From Vibrio sinaloensis DSM 21326 (GTDB taxonomy: Bacteria; Pseudomonadota; Gammaproteobacteria; Enterobacterales; Vibrionaceae): 32,157 bases of DNA. How positions within the stretch are numbered: the first letter of the stretch is position 1; each line of letters opens with the position of its first letter. The DNA lies in NCBI RefSeq assembly GCF_000189275.1, contig NZ_AEVT01000118.1, positions 1-32,157 of the forward strand. The letters run 5' to 3'. This document shows, piece after piece, positions 15,731 through 24,087 of this stretch. A program made the position numbers and the translations under genes. The notes beneath the pieces are model-generated. The model did not search any database and had not been told where the DNA came from. It saw only the letters and a program-made list of their open reading frames with translations.

Positions 15731-16630
15731 TTACTCTTCTGCTGGTTGTGGAAGAGACTCTTCGTCTGGGATTGTCACTTGTAGCTGAAGTACTCGGCGG
15801 TTATCCGCAGAGGTTACTTTAAAGCTATATTGTTCAATCTCTACGACTTCACCTCGAGAAGGAAGGTGACCGAAAGCTGTCATGACCATGCCGCCAACCG
15901 TATCGACTTCATCATCGCTAAATGCAGTTCCGAAGGTGTCATTGAACTCTTCAATGGTCGTTAAAGCTTTAACAGCAAAGGTATGTTTGCTTAGTTTACG
16001 GATATCTAGTTCTTCTTCGTCGTCGAATTCATCTTCGATTTCACCAACGATTTCTTCCAGAATATCTTCAATTGTCACTAGGCCTGACACACCACCAAAC
16101 TCATCAACAACGATAGACATGTGATAGCGTTCCTCACGGAACTCTTTAAGCAAGCGATCAACTCGCTTACTTTCAGGAACAACCACCGCAGGACGGATCA
16201 CTTGTTCGATATCAAACGGCGCGCTTTGAGAGCCTAAATATTTAAGTAAGTCCTTCGCAAGCAGAATACCTTCCACATGGTCCTTGTCTTCACTGATCAC
16301 TGGGTAACGCGAGTGCTGCGCATCTGTGATGAGATGAACCAAAGCGTCTAAATCGTCGCTACGGTCAACAGTAACCATTTGCGAGCGCGGGATCATAATG
16401 TCACGCACGCGCATTTCGGAGATCTCCATAACACCTTCGAGCATGTCGCGAGTGTCGTGGTCGATCAGGTCATTTTCCTCTGAGTCGCGGAATACTTCCA
16501 CTAGCTCTTGGCGATCTTTGGGTTCACCTTGAAAAAGTTGACCTAGGCGTCCGAAGAAGGACTTTCTACTCGGACCTTCAGATTTTTCTTTCTTACCTTC
16601 TAGAGAAGAGGGCGAATTGTCTTCGTTCAT
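15731..16630 (-). CDS. corC: CorC-type CBS-domain protein (magnesium/cobalt efflux family)
   Basis: A 299-residue cytosolic protein of the CorC/YbeX family. Two CBS domains lie in about residues 70-190 (MRVRDIMIPRSQMVTVD; EFGGVSGLVTIEDILEEIVGEIEDE), and a CorC_HlyC domain fills the C-terminus (about 205-290). The family is linked to magnesium/cobalt homeostasis and, in E. coli, to ribosome-related phenotypes. It lacks the membrane domain of longer relatives. The ATG at 16630 has GAGAA a few bases upstream. It sits between ybeY (63-base gap with a palindrome at 16651-16675) and lnt (37-base gap). Confidence 0.94.
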   Translation of the reverse strand: MNEDNSPSSLEGKKEKSEGPSRKSFFGRLGQLFQGEPKDRQELVEVFRDSEENDLIDHDTRDMLEGVMEISEMRVRDIMIPRSQMVTVDRSDDLDALVHLITDAQHSRYPVISEDKDHVEGILLAKDLLKYLGSQSAPFDIEQVIRPAVVVPESKRVDRLLKEFREERYHMSIVVDEFGGVSGLVTIEDILEEIVGEIEDEFDDEEELDIRKLSKHTFAVKALTTIEEFNDTFGTAFSDDEVDTVGGMVMTAFGHLPSRGEVVEIEQYSFKVTSADNRRVLQLQVTIPDEESLPQPAEE

Positions 16631-16657
16631 TGTTTCTCATTTAAGTAACGCTATCAG

Positions 16658-16675
16658 ATGTGTGATAGCACACAT
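16658..16675. promoter_or_regulatory. CRP-like palindrome in the ybeY-corC spacer
   Basis: ATGTGTGATAGCACACAT is a 7-bp perfect inverted repeat with a 4-base centre. It has the TGTG-N8-CACA spacing of CRP sites, with one mismatch in each TGTGA/TCACA half. It overlaps another inverted repeat, CTATCA / TGATAG (16651-16668). It could be a protein site or an RNA hairpin. Confidence 0.35.
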
Positions 16676-16693
16676 AAGCCTAGTATCTCGTAC

Positions 16694-17161
16694 TTAGCTC
16701 TGTTTTTCTGCAAGATATGGGTCAAGAAACCCCATCTCCTGCATAATTTCTGTTTCGAGGGACTCCATCTCTTCCGCTTCATCATCCTCGATATGATCAT
16801 AACCTAGCAGATGCAAGCTGCCATGTACAACCATATGCGCCCAATGTGCCATCAAGGGTTTTTGCTGTTCAATCGCTTCACGCTCAACCACTTGACGACA
16901 AATGATCAAGTCACCAAGCAGATCCATTTCAATGCCTGGAGGGGCTTCAAATGGGAAAGACAGCACATTAGTCGGTTTGTCCTTACCACGATAATCAAAG
17001 TTAAGTTGGTGGCTCTCTTGCTCATCAACCAAGCGAACTGTGACTTCAGCCTGTGGTTGGAACTTTGCAACCGCTGAGTTTAACCAGAGATGAATATCGT
17101 CAAAAGTCGGTAAGCCGCTTTCATCTTCGACCGCCAATTGCAGGTCCAGTTCAATACTCAT
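16694..17161 (-). CDS. ybeY: Endoribonuclease YbeY
   Basis: A metal-dependent single-strand RNase needed for 16S rRNA 3'-end maturation and ribosome quality control; cytosolic. The 155-residue protein (same length as E. coli) has the zinc motif H113-x3-H117-x5-H123 in VVHGSLHLLGYDH. It also has the conserved basic R58 in NFDYRGKDKPTNVLSFP. It starts two bases after the phoH stop, so translation is probably coupled, and precedes corC. The phoH-ybeY-corC-lnt order is the E. coli order. Confidence 0.96.
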   Translation of the reverse strand: MSIELDLQLAVEDESGLPTFDDIHLWLNSAVAKFQPQAEVTVRLVDEQESHQLNFDYRGKDKPTNVLSFPFEAPPGIEMDLLGDLIICRQVVEREAIEQQKPLMAHWAHMVVHGSLHLLGYDHIEDDEAEEMESLETEIMQEMGFLDPYLAEKQS

Positions 17162-17163
17162 GC

Positions 17164-18276
17164 TCAGTTACTCTCTTTTGCCGTTGTATTACTTACCGTT
17201 GCTGCCGCGTCAACTAGGGCCTGATTCGCTGCTTGCTGAGCTTCACGTTCTTCACGACGAATACGATCACGTTCTTTGCGCTCTTTCTGATCTTTCGCTT
17301 CCCACTTCTCATATGCATTAACGATGCGGGCAACCACAGGGTGGCGGACGACATCATCAGACTGGAAGAAGTTAAAGCTGATATCGTCGACTTCGCTTAA
17401 TACTTCGATTGCATGACGTAGACCAGATTTGGCTCCGCGAGGTAAGTCGATCTGGGTGATATCACCAGTGATAACCGCACGTGAGTTAAAACCAATACGG
17501 GTTAGGAACATTTTCATTTGTTCCACGGTTGTATTCTGGCTTTCATCCAAAATAATGAAGGCATCATTTAACGTACGGCCACGCATGTAGGCGAGCGGCG
17601 CGACTTCGATAACGTTACGTTCGATAAGCTTTTCAACTTTTTCAAAGCCTAACATTTCGAACAATGCATCGTATAGTGGACGAAGGTATGGGTCGACTTT
17701 CTGGCTTAGATCACCAGGAAGGAAACCTAATTTCTCACCTGCTTCTACCGCTGGACGAGTTAGTAAAATACGGCGAATTTCTTGGCGTTCCAGCGCATCC
17801 ACTGCCGCGGCTACGGCTAAATAAGTTTTACCTGTACCCGCTGGGCCGATACCAAATGAGATGTCATGAGTCACCATGTTCATCAGATACTGGCCTTGGT
17901 TTGGCGTGCGTGGCTTGATGACGCCTTTCTTCGTTTTGATGAACACTTCTTTTCCGTGTTCAATGCTCGACTCGGAGTCTTGCTCTAATACGCCAGTTTC
18001 TTTAATTGCTAAGTGAATTTCATCGGGTTCAACATCTGGGATGTTGCCACGCACCGGCGCTGTATTTACATAGAGGGTCTTGATGATTTCAAGCGCGGCT
18101 GCGGAGGTGTGAGGTTTACCTACGATGGTAAAAAAGTTGCCACGGTAGCTGATTTCAACGCCTAAACGTCGTTCGAGATGTTTGATGTTGTCATCGAAAG
18201 GACCGCAAAGACTAGCCAAACGGCGGTTATCTGAAGGTTCTAGATTGATTTCTAGGGTAACAATTTTATTGCTCAA
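17164..18276 (-). CDS. ybeZ: PhoH-like ATPase YbeZ
   Basis: A PhoH-family P-loop NTPase/RNA helicase-like protein, cytosolic, partner of YbeY in rRNA processing. Its 370 residues include an N-terminal KH-like region, Walker A at 144-151 (GPAGTGKT) and Walker B ILDE at 242-245. A charged C-terminal tail (KERKERDRIRREEREAQQ) runs longer than the 346-residue E. coli protein. The start is a TTG at 18276: AGAGG lies five bases upstream, and the first residues (SNKIVTLEINLEPSDNRRL) align with the E. coli N-terminus. A 7-codon ATG frame overlaps this start in another frame. It lies just after the miaB terminator and heads the operon. Confidence 0.95.
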   Translation of the reverse strand: MSNKIVTLEINLEPSDNRRLASLCGPFDDNIKHLERRLGVEISYRGNFFTIVGKPHTSAAALEIIKTLYVNTAPVRGNIPDVEPDEIHLAIKETGVLEQDSESSIEHGKEVFIKTKKGVIKPRTPNQGQYLMNMVTHDISFGIGPAGTGKTYLAVAAAVDALERQEIRRILLTRPAVEAGEKLGFLPGDLSQKVDPYLRPLYDALFEMLGFEKVEKLIERNVIEVAPLAYMRGRTLNDAFIILDESQNTTVEQMKMFLTRIGFNSRAVITGDITQIDLPRGAKSGLRHAIEVLSEVDDISFNFFQSDDVVRHPVVARIVNAYEKWEAKDQKERKERDRIRREEREAQQAANQALVDAAATVSNTTAKESN

Positions 18277-18302
18277 AGTTGCCTCTCATTGTTTGTCACT
18301 CT

Positions 18303-18330
18303 AAAAAAGCCCGATTTAGACCGGGCTTTT
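18303..18330 (-). terminator. Intrinsic terminator of miaB
   Basis: Stem AAAAGCCCG / CGGGCTTTT (9 bp, loop of 8) followed on the minus strand by extra Ts (TTTTTTAG). It lies between miaB and ybeZ and only about 30 bases before the ybeZ start, leaving little room for a separate ybeZ promoter downstream of it. Confidence 0.85.
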
Positions 18331-18395
18331 AGTGACCTTATATACCTTTCTCTAAGATGGTATCAGAGTCGGGTAAATTCAAGCTAAATTCGAAC

Positions 18396-19820
18396 TTAAG
18401 GTGTAAAGGTTGCTACACCTAGCTCATCTTCACGCTTGGTCTTTGCCATCATTTGCGTTGGAGAGATGACCGTTCGAAGGTCCATGTCTTTTTCGGTACG
18501 AACTAACTCGCCACGTAGTGAATTCGCGAATACATCAGTGATTTTCACGTCTACGAATTGGCCAATAAGGTCTGCGCTACCTTCGAAGTTAACCACGCGG
18601 TTGTTCTCTGTACGAGCACGAAGCTCCATTAGATTCTTTTTAGATGGTCCTTCAACCAGTACACGTTGCTCTGTACCTAACATGAGGCGCGAGTAACGCA
18701 TCGCTTGTGCGTTGACGGTTTGCTGCAGTTCGTACAGGCGCTCTTTCTTCTCTTGCTCTGGAACATCACATGGGTAATCGGCAGCTGGAGTACCTGGACG
18801 AGGAGAGAAGATAAAGCTGAAGCTCATATCAAAATCAACGTCTTTAATGAGCTTCATTGTATCTTGGTGATCTTTCGCTGTTTCACCAGGGAAGCCAACG
18901 ATAAAGTCAGAACTGATTTGGATATCAGGGCGCGCTTTACGTAGTTTACGAATGATCGACTTATACTCAATTGCTGTGTGAGGACGCTTCATCATTGTTA
19001 GGATACGGTCACTACCACTTTGTACTGGTAGGTGCAGGAAGCTCACTAGTTCAGGTGTATCTTCGTAAACTGCGATGATGTCGTCAGTAAACTCTAACGG
19101 GTGGCTCGTCGTGAAACGAATACGGTCGATGCCATCGATAGAAGCCACAAGGCGAAGCAGTTCCGCGAATGAACAGATATCCCCTTCGTGTGTTGGACCG
19201 CGGTAGGCGTTTACGTTTTGGCCTAATAGGTTTACTTCACGTACACCTTGATCTGCTAGCTGAGCGATTTCGAACAGTACGTCATCCATTGGACGGCTTA
19301 CTTCTTCACCACGAGTGTACGGAACAACACAGTACGTACAGTACTTAGAACAGCCTTCCATGATTGAAACGAATGCCGTGGCACCTTCAGCGCGTGGCTC
19401 TGGTAGACGGTCAAATTTTTCGATCTCTGGGAAGGAGATGTCCATGATTGGCGCATCATCGTTTTGAGATTGTTTAATCATCTCTGGTAGGCGGTGCAAG
19501 GTTTGCGGGCCAAAGATTACGTCAACGAATGGTGCACGTTCACGAATATGATCACCTTCTTGAGTCGCTACACAGCCACCCACGCCGATAACCACGCCGT
19601 CTTTTTTATCTTTAAGCGTTTTCCAACGACCAAGCTGGTGGAATACTTTCTCCTGTGCTTTCTCACGGATAGAACAGGTATTGAGAAGTAATACATCTGC
19701 CTCTTCTGGATCTTCTGTCAATTCGTAGCCGTTAGCCGCGTTCAGTAGATCTGCCATTTTCGATGAATCGTATTCGTTCATCTGGCAGCCCCAGGTTTTA
19801 ATTAGCAGTTTCTTACTCAT
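18396..19820 (-). CDS. miaB: tRNA-i6A37 methylthiotransferase MiaB
   Basis: A radical-SAM enzyme that adds a methylthio group to isopentenyl-adenosine 37 of tRNAs reading UNN codons. It has 474 residues, the same as E. coli. The N-terminal cluster-binding domain has C12, C49 and C83 (KTWGCQMNEYDS, LLLNTCSIREKA, GVGGCVA). The radical-SAM cluster is C157-x3-C161-x2-C164 (EGCSKYCTYC). A TRAM domain lies at the C-terminus (RVLVEGPSKKN through DVFANSLRGEL). It diverges from ubiF as in E. coli, has a good promoter candidate (19941-19969) and its own terminator. Confidence 0.97.
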   Translation of the reverse strand: MSKKLLIKTWGCQMNEYDSSKMADLLNAANGYELTEDPEEADVLLLNTCSIREKAQEKVFHQLGRWKTLKDKKDGVVIGVGGCVATQEGDHIRERAPFVDVIFGPQTLHRLPEMIKQSQNDDAPIMDISFPEIEKFDRLPEPRAEGATAFVSIMEGCSKYCTYCVVPYTRGEEVSRPMDDVLFEIAQLADQGVREVNLLGQNVNAYRGPTHEGDICSFAELLRLVASIDGIDRIRFTTSHPLEFTDDIIAVYEDTPELVSFLHLPVQSGSDRILTMMKRPHTAIEYKSIIRKLRKARPDIQISSDFIVGFPGETAKDHQDTMKLIKDVDFDMSFSFIFSPRPGTPAADYPCDVPEQEKKERLYELQQTVNAQAMRYSRLMLGTEQRVLVEGPSKKNLMELRARTENNRVVNFEGSADLIGQFVDVKITDVFANSLRGELVRTEKDMDLRTVISPTQMMAKTKREDELGVATFTP

Positions 19821-19940
19821 TTTGTTCGCTCGATCGTTAGTTTAAATTAAGGGAGCAAATCGCCCAGTGTTACTTGAAGTCATCTATTTAATATCGCTTT
19901 TGATGACCCATTATTCTGCTCACATAGCAGAGAGCGGCGT

Positions 19941-19969
19941 ATTGTACTGCTTTAAAAACCAACTGACTA
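19941..19969 (-). promoter_or_regulatory. Candidate sigma70 promoter of miaB
   Basis: TAGTCA (19964-19969, 4/6), a 17-base spacer, then TACAAT (19941-19946, 5/6) on the minus strand, followed by GC-rich ACGCCGC. The -35 sits in the loop of a perfect inverted repeat, AACCAAC / GTTGGTT (19957-19978). A leader of about 115 bases precedes the miaB start. Confidence 0.55.
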
Positions 19970-20107
19970 GTGTTGGTTAAGAATCTATTCAAAGCGTTAC
20001 CAAACAAGGGATTTGCCCATATCCGCGTTGAGGTTTTTGGTTACATTTTAGTAATGAAAACGTACAATAAAAAACAGTCAAATAATCAATATGATGAAGT
20101 ACGAATT

Positions 20108-21286
20108 ATGAGCAAGTTTGATGTTGCTGTGATCGGTGGTGGTATGGTCGGCGCTGCTGTCGCTGTTGGCTTTGCCAAACAAGGTAGACGTGTCGCGGTA
20201 GTGGAAGGGAAAGCACCTCAATCGTTTTCACCCGAGCAACCTCTGGATATTCGGGTTTCAGCGATCTCTGAACATTCGGTATCCATTCTTGAGCAACTAG
20301 GAGCTTGGCAAGCGACCGCTGATATGCGTGTTTGTCCTTATCGACGTTTGGAAACTTGGGAGCACCCAGAGTGCAGAACTCGTTTTCACTCTGATGTGCT
20401 TGAGATGGAACAGCTCGGTTTTATTGTTGAAAATAGACTGATACAGCTTGGGCTGTGGGATGCGATGACAAGCTACAACAATATTAGCCTGTTTTGCCCT
20501 GATACTTTGGAACATATTGATTTTACAGCAACGCCTAAAGTTTCGCTCTCCTCAGGAGTAGAGTTTGAAGTCGACTTAGTCGTTGGTGCTGATGGGGCGA
20601 ATTCCAGAGTTCGCGAACTGGCCGGTATCGGGGTTACCGCGTGGGATTATCGACAGCATTGTATGTTAATTAATGTTGAAACGACGCTTCCGCAGCAAGA
20701 TATTACTTGGCAGCAGTTCACTCCATCAGGACCACGTTCATTCTTGCCTCTTTCTTCTGTGCACCGAGATGGAGTCGAGGTGGGGCAGGGCTCTTTGGTA
20801 TGGTATGACTCACCTAAACGAATCAAACAGCTATGTGCAATGACACCTGAGCAGCTCCGAGGTGAGATACTTACTCACTTCCCGGCAGAGTTGGGTGATA
20901 TTACGGTATTGCAATATGGCTCTTTTCCGCTGACCCGACGCCACGCTCAACGATACGCTGCGCAACGTTGTGTACTGGTCGGTGATTCTGCTCATACAAT
21001 TAACCCATTAGCCGGACAGGGCGTCAACCTTGGTTTTAAAGATGTAGCAGCGTTGCTTGAACTGACTGAGGGTGAAGCACGCTTGTCTGATGAAGTATTG
21101 AAGCGTTACGAACGTAAGCGTCGTCCAGATAACTTATTGATGCAGTCGGGAATGGACTTTTTCTACAAAGGGTTTAGCAACGACATTGCACCGCTTAAAT
21201 TGGCTCGAAATGCCGCGTTGAAACTGGCCGAAAATGCCGGCCCACTGAAGACCCAAGTGTTAAAGTATGCCTTGGGGCTAAAATAG
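20108..21286 (+). CDS. ubiF: Ubiquinone-pathway FAD monooxygenase (UbiF type)
   Basis: A flavoprotein hydroxylase of the UbiH/UbiF/VisC family that hydroxylates the benzoquinone ring in ubiquinone synthesis. It shows the FAD dinucleotide fold (VAVIGGGMVGAA at 7-18), the DG motif (VVGADGANSRVR near 158-168) and the GD motif (VLVGDSAHTINPLAGQGVNLGF near 289-310). I start it at the ATG at 20108, giving 392 residues (E. coli UbiF 391). The frame is open 46 codons further upstream, but those residues do not fit the family. UbiF rather than UbiH or UbiI is chosen because the gene diverges from miaB as E. coli ubiF does. It ends at a shared terminator facing crr. Confidence 0.88.
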   Translation: MSKFDVAVIGGGMVGAAVAVGFAKQGRRVAVVEGKAPQSFSPEQPLDIRVSAISEHSVSILEQLGAWQATADMRVCPYRRLETWEHPECRTRFHSDVLEMEQLGFIVENRLIQLGLWDAMTSYNNISLFCPDTLEHIDFTATPKVSLSSGVEFEVDLVVGADGANSRVRELAGIGVTAWDYRQHCMLINVETTLPQQDITWQQFTPSGPRSFLPLSSVHRDGVEVGQGSLVWYDSPKRIKQLCAMTPEQLRGEILTHFPAELGDITVLQYGSFPLTRRHAQRYAAQRCVLVGDSAHTINPLAGQGVNLGFKDVAALLELTEGEARLSDEVLKRYERKRRPDNLLMQSGMDFFYKGFSNDIAPLKLARNAALKLAENAGPLKTQVLKYALGLK

Positions 21287-21303
21287 CTTTATCTTGAGGC
21301 AAT

Positions 21304-21333
21304 AAAAAACGCAGCCAATGGCTGCGTTTTTTT
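21304..21333. terminator. Bidirectional terminator between ubiF and crr
   Basis: A 13-bp perfect stem (AAAAAACGCAGCC / GGCTGCGTTTTTT, loop AAT) with T-runs on both strands, between the converging stops at 21286 and 21353. Confidence 0.93.
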
Positions 21334-21352
21334 GTGTTCTGCTAAGCGAAAA

Positions 21353-21862
21353 TTACTTAGTTACACGTAGAACTGGAGTTTCACCAACAGTTACAGAACC
21401 AGCAAGCTTGTTCAGCTCTTTGATTTCGTCCATGTTAGAGATAACAACTGGTGTCAGAGTAGACTTCGCTTTCTCTTCTAGTAGAGCTAGATCGAATTCG
21501 ATGATAGTGTCACCAGCTTTTACTGCTTGGCCTTCTTCAGCGATGCGCTTGAAGCCTTCACCTTTTAGCTCAACAGTGTCGATACCGAAGTGAACGAATA
21601 GTTCAACGCCATCGTCAGACTCAATAGAGAACGCGTGGTTAGTTTCGAAGATCTTACCGATAGTACCGTTTACAGGAGCTACCATCTTGTTGCCAGCAGG
21701 CTTGATAGCAATACCGTCACCAACGATTTTTTCAGCAAAAACAACATCTGGCACGTCTTCAATGTTTACGATCTCACCAGATAGAGGTGCGATGATTTCG
21801 ATTGCACCCGCGTCAGCGCTGTCGTCAGATACTAGCTTCTTAAGTTTGTCAAACAGACCCAT
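21353..21862 (-). CDS. crr: PTS glucose-specific EIIA component (EIIA-Glc)
   Basis: A cytosolic phosphocarrier that passes phosphate from HPr to glucose-type EIIBC and regulates adenylate cyclase and inducer exclusion. The 169-residue protein has the phosphorylated histidine H91 (ELFVHFGIDTVELKG) and the partner histidine H76 (NHAFSIES), identical to E. coli numbering with Met1. The N-terminal amphipathic segment (GLFDKLKKLV) can bind membranes. It follows ptsI after 104 bases with AGGAG nine bases before the ATG, and a near-perfect -10 in the spacer suggests its own promoter as well as readthrough from ptsHI. Confidence 0.97.
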   Translation of the reverse strand: MGLFDKLKKLVSDDSADAGAIEIIAPLSGEIVNIEDVPDVVFAEKIVGDGIAIKPAGNKMVAPVNGTIGKIFETNHAFSIESDDGVELFVHFGIDTVELKGEGFKRIAEEGQAVKAGDTIIEFDLALLEEKAKSTLTPVVISNMDEIKELNKLAGSVTVGETPVLRVTK

Positions 21863-21899
21863 TGTGTCATGCTCCTAACGTTTTATTTAATTCTGTCGA

Positions 21900-21949
21900 A
21901 TTATAGTATACCAATCTTTCGAGATAGACGACTTTTTTTACCGTCTATC
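21900..21949 (-). promoter_or_regulatory. Candidate crr promoter with upstream dyad
   Basis: The minus strand contains TATAAT (21900-21905), overlapping an extended -10 TGGTATACT (21905-21913). Just upstream is a perfect inverted repeat, GATAGACG / CGTCTATC (21923-21930 and 21942-21949), with an 11-base T-rich centre. The dyad sits where a -35 would be; it might be an operator or a hairpin after ptsI. Confidence 0.45.
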
Positions 21950-21966
21950 CCATTGGAATTAGTTGA

Positions 21967-23691
21967 TTATTGAGTTTTCTCAGCGATGAATTTTTCAACT
22001 ACAGCTTCGATTTCTGCTGCTGTTGGTAGAGCAAGAGCTTCTTCAGCCATTGCTTTCACTTCTGCGAAGTTAGAGTTACGGATCACTTTCTTCACTTTAG
22101 GGATAGAGATACCGCTCATAGAGAACTCGTCTAGACCCATACCTAGAAGTAGAAGTGTTGCACGCTCATCACCTGCTAGTTCACCACACATACCAGTCCA
22201 CTTACCTTCGGCGTGAGACGCGTCGATAACTTGCTTGATCACAGTAAGTACCGCTGGTGATAGTGGGTTGTATAGGTGAGAAATCATCTCGTTACCACGG
22301 TCAACCGCAAGTGTGTACTGAGTCAGGTCGTTGGTACCGATAGAGAAGAAAGAAACTTCCTTCGCTAGGTGGTGCGCGATAGCAGCGGCTGCTGGAGTCT
22401 CAACCATAACACCGATTTCGATGTTTTCGTCGAATGCATGACCTTCAGCGCGTAGTTCTGCTTTGTACTCTTCGATCGCTTTCTTCAGCTCACGGATTTC
22501 CTCTACAGAGATAATCATTGGGAACATGATACGTAGTTTGCCGTGTGCAGACGCACGTAGAATACCACGTAGCTGGTCACGTAGAATTTCGCGACGGTCT
22601 AAGCTGATACGTACTGCACGCCAGCCTAGGAATGGGTTCATCTCTTGAGGAAGATCCATGTAAGGCAGGTCTTTATCACCACCGATGTCCATCGTACGGA
22701 TGATGACTGATTCGCCATTCATTGCTTCCGCAACTTCTTTGTACGCTTTGTACTGCTCTTCTTCAGTTGGTAGCGCGTCACGGTCCATAAATAGGAACTC
22801 AGTACGGTACAGGCCAACACCTTCACCACCATTGCGGAGGATGCCGTCACAGTCTTTAACAGTACCGATGTTACCGCACACTTCTACGCGGTGGCCGTCA
22901 GTGGTTTCTGCGTGCAGATCTTTTAGCTTAGCAAGTTCTTCTTTTTCAGCTAGGAAAGCGGCCTTAACTGCTTTTGCTTCTTCAAGCTCAGTTTCTGATG
23001 GGTTAACAACAATTTTGTTGTTCATTGCATCAAGAATCAGCATGTCGCCATTTTTCACTTGCTTAGTGATGTCGTTAGTACCAACGATCGCTGGAAGTTC
23101 AAGTGAACGAGCCATGATAGAAGTATGAGAAGTACGACCGCCGATGTCACAAGCAAAACCAAGCACGTAATCTAGGTTGATTTGCGCTGTTTCCGATGGC
23201 GTTAGGTCGTAAGCGACTAGGATAACTTCTTCATCTATGTCACTTAGAGAAACGATGTTGATGCCAAGAGCGTTTTTCACAAAACGAGTGCCGATATCAC
23301 GGATATCTGTTGCACGCTCTTTTAGGTATTCATCGTCTAGAGATTCTAGAGCTGTTGCTTGCTCTTCGATTACGGTGTGAATCGCGTTGTCTGCAGACAG
23401 CTTGTCATTTTTGATAAGTGCTAGGATTTCTTCCTCTAGCTCTTCGTCTTCAAGAAGCATGATATGACCTTCAAAGATCGCTTCTTTCTCTTCACCGAAG
23501 GTTTCAAGTGCTTTCTGTTTGATTGTTTCTAGCTGAGCGGAAGATTTGTTACGAGCGTCGAAGAAACGCTGAACTTCAGCTTCAACTTGATCATCAGAAA
23601 TAGTGTTAGTGTTTAGGACAATTTCATCTTCTTGAAGTAGTAGTGCTTTACCAATCGCAATACCAGGAGATGCTAGGATGCCTGAAATCAT
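21967..23691 (-). CDS. ptsI: PTS enzyme I (PEP-protein phosphotransferase)
   Basis: Transfers phosphate from PEP to HPr, the first step of all PTS sugar uptake. Its 574 residues match the family. The phosphorylated histidine is H189 in GGRTSHTSIMARSLELPA. The C-terminal PEP-binding barrel carries the arginine-rich RTEFLFMDRD segment, VMVETPAAA, SIGTNDLTQYTLAVDR and the acid/base C502 (GMCGELAG). The start has AAGG upstream. It follows ptsH after an unusually long 138-base spacer with a strong stem-loop, and crr follows. Confidence 0.98.
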   Translation of the reverse strand: MISGILASPGIAIGKALLLQEDEIVLNTNTISDDQVEAEVQRFFDARNKSSAQLETIKQKALETFGEEKEAIFEGHIMLLEDEELEEEILALIKNDKLSADNAIHTVIEEQATALESLDDEYLKERATDIRDIGTRFVKNALGINIVSLSDIDEEVILVAYDLTPSETAQINLDYVLGFACDIGGRTSHTSIMARSLELPAIVGTNDITKQVKNGDMLILDAMNNKIVVNPSETELEEAKAVKAAFLAEKEELAKLKDLHAETTDGHRVEVCGNIGTVKDCDGILRNGGEGVGLYRTEFLFMDRDALPTEEEQYKAYKEVAEAMNGESVIIRTMDIGGDKDLPYMDLPQEMNPFLGWRAVRISLDRREILRDQLRGILRASAHGKLRIMFPMIISVEEIRELKKAIEEYKAELRAEGHAFDENIEIGVMVETPAAAAIAHHLAKEVSFFSIGTNDLTQYTLAVDRGNEMISHLYNPLSPAVLTVIKQVIDASHAEGKWTGMCGELAGDERATLLLLGMGLDEFSMSGISIPKVKKVIRNSNFAEVKAMAEEALALPTAAEIEAVVEKFIAEKTQ

Positions 23692-23781
23692 AGCCTTACC
23701 TTAAGTTGGTCAACTTTAAAACGGGAGAAAAAATGGGTGCGCTAACGATAATTTGTAGCTTAAATTTTGCTCTATTTCCAA

Positions 23782-23813
23782 CAAAGCCATTTTGCTTTCA
23801 CAAAATGGCTTTG
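23782..23813. repeat. Perfect 13-bp stem-loop between ptsH and ptsI
   Basis: CAAAGCCATTTTG (23782-23794) and CAAAATGGCTTTG (23801-23813) pair perfectly around a 6-nt loop. The flanks CTATTT (23772-23777) and AAATAG (23815-23820) can extend it after a small internal loop. No T-run follows on the minus strand. Confidence 0.8.
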
Positions 23814-23829
23814 AAAATAGAAGACCGGA

Positions 23830-24087
23830 TTAGTGTAGTTGGTCCATTAGAGCAACAAGGTGGTCAACAGCTTGTTGAGCTTGTGGGCCCTCAGCTGAGA
23901 TAGAAACTACTGTACCTTTTACTAGGCCTAGAGTTTGTAGCTTGAATAGGCTCTTAGCGCTAGCGCTTTTACCGTTAGAAGTCACAGTGATGTCCGCGTC
24001 GAATGCTTTAGCTTCTTTAACGAACTGTGCAGCTGGACGAGTGTGAAGACCATTTTCTGCAGTGATTTCTACTTGCTTCTCGTACAT
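23830..24087 (-). CDS. ptsH: PTS phosphocarrier protein HPr
   Basis: A small cytosolic carrier that shuttles phosphate from enzyme I to sugar-specific EIIA proteins. It is 85 residues long when started at the ATG at 24087, which has GGGG eight bases upstream; the open frame upstream (KKLSKYKSIGVYN) is not part of the family. The active histidine is H15 (ENGLHTRPAAQF), and S46 lies in the conserved AKSLFKLQTLGL. It heads the ptsH-ptsI-crr unit after a long AT-rich leader. Confidence 0.97.
   Translation of the reverse strand: MYEKQVEITAENGLHTRPAAQFVKEAKAFDADITVTSNGKSASAKSLFKLQTLGLVKGTVVSISAEGPQAQQAVDHLVALMDQLH

Noticed and set aside
19970..20107. 46-codon upstream extension of ubiF
   Set aside because: The residues (LVKNLFKALPNKGFAHIRV...) have no counterpart in the family; the FAD fold begins right after the ATG at 20108.
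22685..23128. Plus-strand 147-codon open frame inside ptsI
   Set aside because: Antisense to the PEP-binding domain and serine-rich as expected of a shadow frame.
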